Below are positions 8,851-15,211 of a stretch of 64,000 nucleotides of DNA, piece after piece. How positions within the stretch are numbered: the first letter of the stretch is position 1; each line of letters starts with the position of its first letter. The stretch comes from CAZYJR01 sp964647905. GTDB lineage: Bacteria; Desulfobacterota; DSM-4660; Desulfatiglandales; HGW-15. The notes beneath the pieces were generated by a model. The model had not been told where the DNA came from. It did not search any database and saw only the letters and a program-made list of their open reading frames with translations. The position numbers and the translations under genes are program-made. The stretch covers positions 112,194 to 176,193 of the forward strand of contig CAZYJR010000004.1 in NCBI GenBank assembly GCA_964647905.1. Direction: 5' to 3'.

Positions 8851-9534
8851 ATGCGACCTGAAGAAGACCGGAATGAATTGATCGAGCTTATGGCGGAGCT
8901 AAAGGAGATGGAAATATTGGATGCGGTCCGCCGGGATATGAGCGAGGGCGTTGACCCGCTCGCAATAATCGATCAATGCCACAAGGGAATGATCCGAGTG
9001 GGACAGTACTATGAAGAGGGTCGTTATTTCATCTCGGCTCTGATAATGGCCGGAGAAATAATGGTCCAGGTGGGGCAGCTGGTTTTCCCCCTTCTGGAAA
9101 ACAGAAGCACCAGCGGTGATGCAGGGTGCGTTGTTCTGGGCACGGTGGAAGGAGACATCCACTTCGTGGGCAAGGACATCTTCAAGGTCTTGGTACGCGG
9201 GTATGGATTCACGGTTCACGACCTGGGTGTTGATGTCCCGAAGACCAGGTTTCTCGCAGCCATGCACGAACTCGAACCCGACATCGTGGGGATTTCTTGT
9301 CTGATCAGCTCGGCATTCAAGGGCATGGAGGAGACGATCGCCCTACTGAGGGGTCAATACAATCAGAGCGCCCCTATGCCAACCTACATCATAGGAGGTC
9401 GCGTTGACGGCTTGGTGTGTGAGGCTTGCGGCGCGGATTACTGGACAAGGGACGCCATGGAGGGAGTGCGGTTGTGCCAATCCATAATGGAAAGCGCCCG
9501 GAAGGGTACTAAGCAACCTCTATTGAGTCGTTAG
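8851..9534 (+). CDS. Second corrinoid (B12-binding) methyl carrier protein
   Basis: The protein has 227 residues with the same two-domain build as the corrinoid protein at 7046-7675. The cobalamin motif reads GDIHFVGKD: the D-x-H-x-x-G pattern with the cobalt-ligating His is kept, but the usual DIG is FVG. The S-x-L (ISCLISSAF) and GG loop (YIIGGRVDG) are present. It follows the GntR gene by 39 bases and is probably co-transcribed. Two different corrinoid carriers in one module suggest two methyl donors or a carrier plus a regulatory B12 sensor; the latter is speculation. Confidence 0.82.
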   Translation: MRPEEDRNELIELMAELKEMEILDAVRRDMSEGVDPLAIIDQCHKGMIRVGQYYEEGRYFISALIMAGEIMVQVGQLVFPLLENRSTSGDAGCVVLGTVEGDIHFVGKDIFKVLVRGYGFTVHDLGVDVPKTRFLAAMHELEPDIVGISCLISSAFKGMEETIALLRGQYNQSAPMPTYIIGGRVDGLVCEACGADYWTRDAMEGVRLCQSIMESARKGTKQPLLSR

Positions 9535-9592
9535 ACGTGGAGGATTAGGGTTCCAAGAACATCCTTATATTTTGTGAATTCTATCTCAAAAC

Positions 9593-9843
9593 TCACAAAT
9601 CAAGCTCCTTCTTAAGCTCCTCCCAAGGGACGGTTTCTTCGGACTCGCCCCGAGCCCGCCATGCATCCTCTATATCTTTGCGCTCCTCCATTTCCTGTAA
9701 CAGTGCGAAATCCTCAATCGAGACCAAGGCGGCGATTGCCTCACCCCGCCTGGTAAGCACGTAAGGCTGCTTCCCGAAAGCCACCTTATTAAGGATATTG
9801 GCGAATCTTTTTCTGGCGTCAGCAGTGCTTATTTTTTGAGCAT
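9593..9843 (-). pseudogene. Phd/YefM-type antitoxin, frameshifted near the start
   Basis: Codons from about 9833 down to 9593 encode an antitoxin of the prevent-host-death type (RKRFANILNKV, then YVLTRRGEAIAALVSIED, and an acidic C-terminus PWEELKKELDL). The only reasonable ATG, at 9843, is out of frame: ATG CTC is followed by an A6 run (9832-9837 on the plus strand as T6), and one more A would join the frames. The in-frame codons upstream reach a TGA without a start. No toxin gene is adjacent. It may be dead, or translated by slippage in the A run. Confidence 0.6.
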
Positions 9844-9969
9844 CTCAACAATCTCGATCCATCTGGAAGCATTTATTGTACTCTTTGTTCTAATTGTACA
9901 TAGAGTATATCCATCCTCCCTCTCTGTCAATGAAACATGATGCCGCCCTTTGGCCGGCCGGGACTGAAC

Positions 9970-10015
9970 CGCCCGGGCCAGGGATATCCCATTGACATAT
10001 CCATATGTGATCTAT
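9970..10015 (+). repeat. 46-bp direct repeat, copy 2
   Basis: Matches 735-780 with one difference. Here the right-hand inverted arm of the 110-bp element is absent and the repeat runs straight into the leader of vapB. It contains TTGACA at 9992-9997 with TATACA at 10013-10018 (15-base spacing, short), so it might serve as the vapB promoter. Confidence 0.8.
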
Positions 10016-10054
10016 ACAACCCCCACATAAAGCGACATCTATGGAGGGATTGTA

Positions 10055-10300
10055 ATGGGGTCGGTCCAAACAAAGCTTTTCAAGAACAATAGAAGCCAAG
10101 CTCTCCGACTGCCCAAGGGGGTCGCCTTCCCTGAATCGGTAGGGGAGGTGGAAATAACGGCGATCGGCAACAGGCGGATTATCTCTCCGGCGGGCGAGTC
10201 GTGGGATGAGTGGTTCGAGGCGCAGGGTGTTTCAAGGGATTTCATGGCGGATAGACAGCAGCCGGAAGATCAGCTCCGGGGTCTCAGCCGTTCCCTGTAG
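10055..10300 (+). CDS. vapB: VapB-type antitoxin (orphan)
   Basis: The 81-residue product begins VQTKLFKNNRSQALRLPKGV, the AbrB/SpoVT DNA-binding strand pattern of VapB, and has the following ITAIGNRRIISPAG and SWDEWFEA elements of this subfamily. In intact loci the PIN-domain ribonuclease VapC starts at or before the vapB stop; here no vapC follows. Instead the last codons lie inside a 35-bp repeat (10278-10312) and the next gene converges from the other strand. The toxin was probably lost by recombination at the repeat. Confidence 0.8.
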   Translation: MGSVQTKLFKNNRSQALRLPKGVAFPESVGEVEITAIGNRRIISPAGESWDEWFEAQGVSRDFMADRQQPEDQLRGLSRSL

Positions 10301-10312
10301 GGGTCATGCCGG
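10278..10312. repeat. 35-bp dispersed repeat, copy 1
   Basis: Identical to 13150-13184 at 33 of 35 positions. On the minus strand each copy encodes the last residues (GMTPxGNG) and stop codon of an otherwise different hypothetical protein. This copy also contains the vapB stop codon on the plus strand. Confidence 0.75.
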
Positions 10313-10889
10313 AGACGACCATATCTACCACCGGCTTCACCTGCTTTTCGTCCATCAGATCGATCTGCTTGCGCTCGGTCTCGCGGTTGGCGGCCTCGAT
10401 GTCCGGGTCCGGGTCCATCTTGATCTGAAGGCTTGAGCGGCTGATGAGCTTGCGTGCGGCCTGTTTGATCTCTCGGATCATGACCATCATCACCTCCTTA
10501 CCCTTGTCTTCGACGTTGAGAACCTGGCCGTCGGTGCCGTGGGTTTTGAGGTTGACGTAGAACGGGACCACCAGGCCGCTTTTCATGTCCATCTTGTTGA
10601 CCATGTCGCGAACCTGTTCGAGCATCCGCTGGTCCGGCGTCACCATCTCCTGACCGAACGCGGTACCCACACCTTGAGCAGACGGAACGCCGTGGCTCAG
10701 GGCGTATTTAACCTTGGCCGATACCGGATTGACGCAGACCAGCTCCTCCATGTCCTGGCCGGACTTGGTGAAGGGCTTGAAGCCGATGGCGTCGCCTTTC
10801 GCCAGGATCTGAAGAACCATTTCCTTTGGCATCCTGCTTCGCGCCCTTCGGTCGCGCTCTCCGCGCATCCTGCGCTTCGAGTCGGCCAT
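10284..10889 (-). CDS. Hypothetical protein with GMTPTGNG tail
   Basis: A 201-residue open frame with a basic, Arg-rich N-terminus (about 1-20), a central mixed region (FKPFTKSGQDMEELVCVN, later GLVVPFYVNLKTHGTDGQVL) and an acidic, charged C-terminal half ending with GMTPTGNG. I do not recognise a family. A start at Met20 (10832) is possible because the first 19 residues are low in complexity; no start has a good ribosome-binding site. It ends 17 bases inside vapB, tail to tail. The composition is consistent with a soluble cytoplasmic protein. Confidence 0.5.
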   Translation of the reverse strand: MADSKRRMRGERDRRARSRMPKEMVLQILAKGDAIGFKPFTKSGQDMEELVCVNPVSAKVKYALSHGVPSAQGVGTAFGQEMVTPDQRMLEQVRDMVNKMDMKSGLVVPFYVNLKTHGTDGQVLNVEDKGKEVMMVMIREIKQAARKLISRSSLQIKMDPDPDIEAANRETERKQIDLMDEKQVKPVVDMVVSGMTPTGNG

Positions 10890-11132
10890 GACACGCGCAC
10901 ATCCGGTTCGTACGGGCTTGATGCCGGTTACTTACCGGAGCGGAGTGTAAAGCGTCGGAGGATGCGGTTTGGGATCTGAAGCTAGCCAGAAATATTTCCA
11001 GTTTTAGGCATGCCCGGAATTTTTTGTGACCAGTGTTGATGTGAGCAGGATCATCGGGATGCCCGCCAAGTATTTGTTGCAAATCCTCTTCACTCGTGTA
11101 TAATTGAAGAGTATTTGCACAAAGGAGCTCCC

Positions 11133-11729
11133 ATGAGTCGAGAACAACAGATACTGGAACTCGCCGGAACAAAAGGGATTATCCGGGCCGAGGATGTTGA
11201 GGCAGTGGGTATTTCCCGAAACTACCTGTACCGAATGCACAAGGAGGGGCTTCTAGAGAAGTGCGCTGTGGGACTTTACACCCTTCCGGAAGCTCCTGTG
11301 ACTGAGAACTGGTCTCTTGCGGAGGTTGCGAAAAGGCTTCCTCAGGCCGTCGTTTGTCTTATTTCCGCCCTGAGCTACCACGGAATTACCACCCAAATCC
11401 CCCATGAGATCTGGCTGACCATCCCGAGAGGCTCTTGGCGGCCGGATGTAGAATACCCACCGCTTAACCTGACCTATGTTTCGGGACCGGCCTATTCGTT
11501 CGGTATCCAGGAGCATGTCATAAACGGCGTGGTGGTTAAAATCTACAGCCCTGCAAAGACGGTTGCTGATTGCTTCAAGTTCCGCAACAAGGTCGGTCTC
11601 GATGTCGCCATCGAAGCACTCCGGGAGGTATGGCGCTCACGTAAAGTCACCATGGATGAGCTGGTGGAAGCCGCCGGAATCGACAGAGTGTCGAAAATCA
11701 TGCGCCCATACCTGGAGGCGACTGTATGA
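11133..11729 (+). CDS. abiEi: AbiEi-type antitoxin/repressor (type IV TA system)
   Basis: The 198-residue product starts at ATG 11133, with AAAGGAG five bases upstream; an upstream in-frame TTG is ignored. The N-terminal helix-turn-helix (residues about 8-45, with AEDVEAVGISRNYLYRMHKEG and GLYTLP) and the C-terminal domain with ALSYHGITTQIP and KTVADCFKFRNKVG are those of AbiEi antitoxins, which repress their own operon and counter the AbiEii nucleotidyltransferase. The toxin gene follows with a 4-base overlap but is truncated. Confidence 0.88.
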   Translation: MSREQQILELAGTKGIIRAEDVEAVGISRNYLYRMHKEGLLEKCAVGLYTLPEAPVTENWSLAEVAKRLPQAVVCLISALSYHGITTQIPHEIWLTIPRGSWRPDVEYPPLNLTYVSGPAYSFGIQEHVINGVVVKIYSPAKTVADCFKFRNKVGLDVAIEALREVWRSRKVTMDELVEAAGIDRVSKIMRPYLEATV

Positions 11730-12109
11730 ACCAGAAAAAGAAAAACGTTGCCCGTTCAATCTTTCAGCCGCTTTTGAACCGCGCCAGATCCAACAAGGAA
11801 GAGTTCAATATACTGCTCTCCCGTTATGGCATGGAGCGATTCCTTTACCGGCTCAGCATCTCGCCCCACAATGACCAGTTCATTCTGAAAGGAGCCAGTC
11901 TGTTTCTGGTCTGGAAAGGACAGAATTACCGCGGCACCAGGGATGCGGATCTTCTGGGATTCGGCAATTCCGATATCGAACAGCTCGCGGACTTGTTCCG
12001 CGACATCTGCCGCGTTGAGTTTCAGGGGGATGGCATGATCTATCTGCCCGTCCTCAGCTGTCTTCCTAGCACCTGTCATCGAAAGTCTGCAATCGAATGC
12101 TCCCTTTGA
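11726..12109 (+). pseudogene. AbiEii-type nucleotidyltransferase toxin, 3' truncated
   Basis: The reading frame overlaps abiEi by ATGA. Its first ~108 residues follow the family: LLNRARSNKEEF, then FILKGASLFLVWKG, then RGTRDADLLGFG, where the D-A-D matches the catalytic nucleotidyltransferase motif. Homology ends near 12050 (GDGMIY) and about 19 unrelated residues follow to the stop. Intact toxins are about 270-300 residues, so most of the protein is missing. The antitoxin survives, the common pattern for a decaying TA pair. Confidence 0.75.
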
Positions 12110-12111
12110 AG

Positions 12112-12349
12112 ACGCATGGGTGCCTGATCAGGGCTGGGGTCTTCGGTCGTAAGGCACACAGCAGATAAGAACCGGATCGGTGATGACGATCTTCTGGCAC
12201 TCCAGCAGTTCCGCCTCGCGTTCCTCGGTCCACAGAGGATTGAGCGAGGACGGCGGCAGCCGCCCGAAGGGTGAGCGTCGGCCCCCTGGCCACGTCGAGG
12301 AACTGCTGCTGAAACTGGAAGAGCTCTTTTCCTGAACACGCCGGGCCAC
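12112..12349. other. Gene debris between the AbiE and integrase fragments
   Basis: Coding-like texture is present on both strands but no start, full domain or family can be recognised. On the plus strand a run of about 35 codons ends HVEELLLKLEELFS then TGA near 12335; on the minus strand a run reads EEREAELLECQKIVITDPVL before a stop near 12130. Probably remnants joined by deletion. Confidence 0.3.
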
Positions 12350-12368
12350 CGACTAAGGAGACATCGAC

Positions 12369-12596
12369 ATGACCGAATGCCCCGTGCATCAAGCCGCCGA
12401 GGCCTTCATCGGCCGCCGGCGGGAGTCTGGAAATAAAAAGCAGACCCTCTATACCTACCGGAAGGACTTCGACGTTCCCCATCGACTGGTAGGCATAGCG
12501 CCCGGGGTATGCCTATTGTCCCGGCAGGGGTGGGGAGGTGCCTCTGCAATGCCCGAACGGAAAAGCACCGGTCGGTTATACGGGTTTCAGAACTGA
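12369..12596 (+). pseudogene. N-terminal fragment of a tyrosine recombinase/integrase
   Basis: ATG 12369 follows AAGGAG. The first ~38 residues (ECPVHQAAEAFIGRRRESG, then TLYTYRKDFD) resemble the N-terminal SAM-like arm of phage-type integrases. From about 12480 the sequence no longer fits and stops at 12596; the catalytic R-H-R-Y domain is absent. It marks a former mobile element in the TA-rich stretch. The family call rests on a short motif. Confidence 0.45.
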
Positions 12597-12598
12597 CG

Positions 12599-12895
12599 TT
12601 ACGAATGTTCTTTCGTGGCATGTAGTCTCAGACCAAGCGCCTTCACGACTTTCAGTACTGTAGCGAATTCAGGGTTGCCTTCGGGCGACAGTGCTTTATA
12701 AAGGCTTTCGCGGCCGAGCCCAGCCTCCCTCGCGATATCTGCCATTCCCTTGGCACGTGCAATGTCACCCAAGGTCGCCGCTACCAAGGCAGGATCACCA
12801 TCCTCCAGGGCAGCTTCCAAATAGGCAGCCATGTCCTCTGTGGTTTCCAAATGTTCTGCTGCATCCCAAGGACGAGTTTTCGTTTTCTTCGCCAT
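12599..12895 (-). CDS. HigA-type antitoxin (putative addiction module antidote, Xre family)
   Basis: The 98-residue product contains the hallmark order of this family: WDAAEHLETTEDMAAYLEAAL, then LVAATLGDIARAKGMADIAREAGLGRESLYKALS, then FATVLKVVKALGLRL. It is a helix-turn-helix protein that binds its promoter and neutralises the RelE-like toxin encoded just upstream on the same strand (toxin first, antitoxin second). An AGGGAA site precedes the ATG. The toxin partner is truncated at its N-terminus, so this antitoxin may be orphaned. Confidence 0.88.
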   Translation of the reverse strand: MAKKTKTRPWDAAEHLETTEDMAAYLEAALEDGDPALVAATLGDIARAKGMADIAREAGLGRESLYKALSPEGNPEFATVLKVVKALGLRLHATKEHS

Positions 12896-12904
12896 AATAA
12901 TTCC

Positions 12905-13144
12905 CTAGAGCCCTCGCGCCAGTTCCAGCGCTGTCCTGATATCTCGCTTCTGTGTCCGTTTATCGCCGCCTGCGAGTAGGATCACAAGCGTCTCGCCGCG
13001 TTGAACAAAATAGATCCTGTAGCCAGGCCCATAGTCGATACGTAGTTCCGAAACGCCTTCGCCCACAGGTTTCACATCATCTCTATCGTCATGGATTATG
13101 AGTATCCCATAGGATACAAAATTGCAACAAAATCCTGCAACCAC
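12905..13144 (-). pseudogene. HigB-like (RelE superfamily) toxin lacking its N-terminal third
   Basis: From about residue 22 of the open frame the sequence matches the addiction-module killer family (DVKPVGEGVSELRIDYGPGYR, then YFVQRGETLVILLAGGDKRTQ, then DIRTALELA). The first ~21 residues do not match; the usual start with a conserved Trp and the first helix are absent. The junction lies near 13081-13090. Without the N-terminal helix the toxin is unlikely to fold. It is nine bases before higA on the minus strand. Confidence 0.75.
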
Positions 13145-13149
13145 CCCAA

Positions 13150-13184
13150 GGGGTCTCAGCCGTTCCCGGGAGGGGTCATGCCGG
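13150..13184. repeat. 35-bp dispersed repeat, copy 2
   Basis: See 10278-10312; 33 of 35 positions match. It encodes the final GMTPPGNG and stop of the minus-strand protein at 13156-13455. Confidence 0.75.
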
Positions 13185-13455
13185 GGGGCGGATTCTTGCG
13201 GATGCTCTCGAAGAGCTGCTCCATGAGCTCGCGGCCGCCTTGGCCCAGCCCGTGGTACAGGCTGGCCATGAAGTAGAGGGTGTTGGAGGCCGCATCCACG
13301 AAAGACCAGCGGCAGTTGTCGAACCTGCAGTTTTCAAAGGCCACCGGCCCTGATCCGCCGTATTTCATTTCGCAATCCACAAAGGCGCATTCGGTGTAGT
13401 CGTTTCCGTCCAGGAGAATCTCCTGCTTCTCAAAGGTCTCCTGCTTGTATTCCAT
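13156..13455 (-). CDS. Hypothetical pentapeptide-like small protein with GMTPPGNG tail
   Basis: The 99-residue product starts at ATG 13455 after a strong GGAGGAG site. Residues about 18-50 have a regular pattern, CAFVDCEMKYGG and then FENCRFDNCRWSF, with Cys/Phe/Asn at roughly five-residue spacing. This resembles short pentapeptide or right-handed beta-helix repeats. The C-terminal half is helical and ends in a Pro/Gly-rich tail shared with the protein at 10284-10889. Function unknown; no membrane segment. Confidence 0.65.
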   Translation of the reverse strand: MEYKQETFEKQEILLDGNDYTECAFVDCEMKYGGSGPVAFENCRFDNCRWSFVDAASNTLYFMASLYHGLGQGGRELMEQLFESIRKNPPPGMTPPGNG

Positions 13456-13639
13456 GTGTCTTCTCCTCCCTTGGTTGCGGAACTCCAATCTCTAACACCG
13501 CGGCCTTGCTGAAGCAAGGGGCTTTCCGCTTGACAGGCCCCGGGAGTTTCAATAGGTTTTTCGAGAAGGGATCCGTTCTCGAGGTTAAGAGCGCCCCCGC
13601 CGGGATCGAGATAATGGAGGGGGCAGGGAGGTGCGGGAA

Positions 13640-14092
13640 ATGAGAGGGTGGAGGTTTGCGGCCCTTTTGGTCGTCATGTTGTCTGCCGCCGCGTGCGGCG
13701 GCAAGTACGGAGCCAAGACCTCTCCGGAGCCGGTTCCCATATCCGACGAGCTCGAGGAGGGCATGCCGCCCGATGTGGCCTATTATGACTTCGAGGACAT
13801 CCCTGTGCACAGGAAAATGAAGCTGGTGCCGGACTCCTCGCTCCTCTTCGAGAGCAGGGGGCTCAAAGCGGGCAGGATTTGCTTCAAGGGCCGGCTGGAC
13901 CCTGTGGCCCTGTTCGACTTCTTCGTGGTCAACATGCCCTCGGAGGGCTGGCTACTGAGGAGCTACTTCAAGTACGGGGTGTATCTGCTGGTGTTCGAAA
14001 AGCCGGATCGCGACTGCATCATCAGCATCAACAAGGGGACGTTCAACAACGAGCTGGAGGTGTGGGTCACTCCGCGCCTGTCGGGTGAGTAG
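13640..14092 (+). CDS. Small lipoprotein of unknown function
   Basis: The product has 150 residues from ATG 13640, with GGAGG about ten bases upstream. A signal sequence (RGWRFAALLVVMLSAAAC) ends in a Cys that fits a lax lipobox. The mature part has VPDSSLLFESRGLKAGRICFKG followed by LFDFFVVNMPSEGWLL and VYLLVFEKPDRDCII, a pattern I associate with a small envelope lipoprotein family common in Desulfobacterota. The role is unknown. A very small gene follows immediately. Confidence 0.75.
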   Translation: MRGWRFAALLVVMLSAAACGGKYGAKTSPEPVPISDELEEGMPPDVAYYDFEDIPVHRKMKLVPDSSLLFESRGLKAGRICFKGRLDPVALFDFFVVNMPSEGWLLRSYFKYGVYLLVFEKPDRDCIISINKGTFNNELEVWVTPRLSGE

Positions 14093-14093
14093 G

Positions 14094-14231
14094 GTGAACG
14101 GGGGCGGTATGGGCGACCGGAGTAAGGGCCGGGAAAAAGATAAACCCCGCGGCAGGGGGTGGTGGTCCAGGTTCCTGGAGCGGATGGCCAGGGCGAACGA
14201 GGAGTCCCTCAAGAACAAGTGTTATGGGTGA
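14094..14231 (+). CDS. Small basic protein (45 residues)
   Basis: GTG 14094 lies one base after the lipoprotein stop; ATG 14109, preceded by a G-rich site, is an alternative start giving 40 residues. The product is basic and has an amphipathic WWSRFLERMARANEESL helix ending in CYG. The close spacing to the lipoprotein gene suggests one transcript. I do not know a function. Confidence 0.5.
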   Translation: MNGGGMGDRSKGREKDKPRGRGWWSRFLERMARANEESLKNKCYG

Positions 14232-14267
14232 GGCTGCCGGCCGAAGTAGTGCCGGCGGCACTGCGGT

Positions 14268-14990
14268 TCAGACCACATCCTCGGAGCGGAAGCTCCGGGT
14301 CGGCGCTCCACCGGCCTTTTCGAACTCCGTGATCCAGCCTCTGACCCGCTCTTTCCCGTAAGCCTCTTCCCAGGCCCTGACGATTCGATCCACAGGAATG
14401 TCCGCGAAGGTGCCCAAGTCTTCGACGTACTCCATGAACGCCTCCTCGTCCAGATTGTAGGGCTGGAAAACGGAGTCTTCCCGGCCGTTGAACTCCAGGG
14501 GCTCGACCCTGTGGCGGCGGCAGAGCTCGGCGTTGAAAGCGGGCGTGGCCTTGACCCACCTCCCATCCAGATGGAACTCGTTGTAGCCGTGGTACACGAA
14601 GAGGTCTGTCCCCATGTAGTCCAGGAGCTGTTTGGTGGCAAGGTGGTTGCGGACATTGGCGAAGCCCACACGGGCCGGGATGCCGCAGGCCCTGGCCAGG
14701 GCGCAGAGGAGTGAGGCCTTGGGCACGCAGTAGCCCCGGCCGGAGCGGAGCACATTGCTCGCCCGGTAGTGCTCGGCCCGGTAGAACGGATAGTAAGGGG
14801 TGTAGCGTATCCGGTCGCGTACGGCGTAATAGAGCTTGACCGCCGCGGCCGCAGGGTCGCCTCCGGCCCCGGCGGTCGCCCGGCGCGCGAATTCCTTCAC
14901 CTCGGGGTGGTCGCTGTCTATGATCGGTGTGGGCTCGAGGTAGAGATCAAGCGGAAGCCCTTGCTCGCCTGCTCGTTGATTGTGGGTCAT
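14268..14990 (-). CDS. Transglutaminase-like cysteine peptidase family protein
   Basis: The protein has 240 residues. ATG 14990 follows GAGGAG; an earlier in-frame start is less likely. The papain-like transglutaminase core is visible: the nucleophile in GRGYCVPKASLLCALARACGIPAR, the His in YNEFHLDGRW and the acidic residue soon after. No signal peptide, so it is predicted cytoplasmic. Family members act as proteases, amidases or deamidases; the substrate cannot be inferred. Confidence 0.85.
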   Translation of the reverse strand: MTHNQRAGEQGLPLDLYLEPTPIIDSDHPEVKEFARRATAGAGGDPAAAAVKLYYAVRDRIRYTPYYPFYRAEHYRASNVLRSGRGYCVPKASLLCALARACGIPARVGFANVRNHLATKQLLDYMGTDLFVYHGYNEFHLDGRWVKATPAFNAELCRRHRVEPLEFNGREDSVFQPYNLDEEAFMEYVEDLGTFADIPVDRIVRAWEEAYGKERVRGWITEFEKAGGAPTRSFRSEDVV

Positions 14991-15083
14991 ATCGGCTCCT
15001 CTCCTGGGGGAATGTCTTGATCGGCAGACCATAACCGATTTCAGGCTGCAAGGAAACCTCGGGCTGAATCGAGGTCAAAGCGC

Positions 15084-15110
15084 TTGACAAGCAAGGGTGT
15101 ACGGTATACT
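15084..15110 (+). promoter_or_regulatory. Candidate promoter of the hdr operon
   Basis: TTGACA at 15084-15089 and TATACT at 15105-15110, both strong matches, but separated by only 15 bases. About 100 bases upstream of the first hdr start codon. Confidence 0.45.
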
Positions 15111-15211
15111 CACTCCCCAGCCGCCGGTTGAGATCGCCCTTAGCGCCCTGCCGGTCTCGCGGCCCAAGGGGGGGTAAGCCCCGGGCCGGTCAAACCAGGA
15201 GGTCCTCGTTG

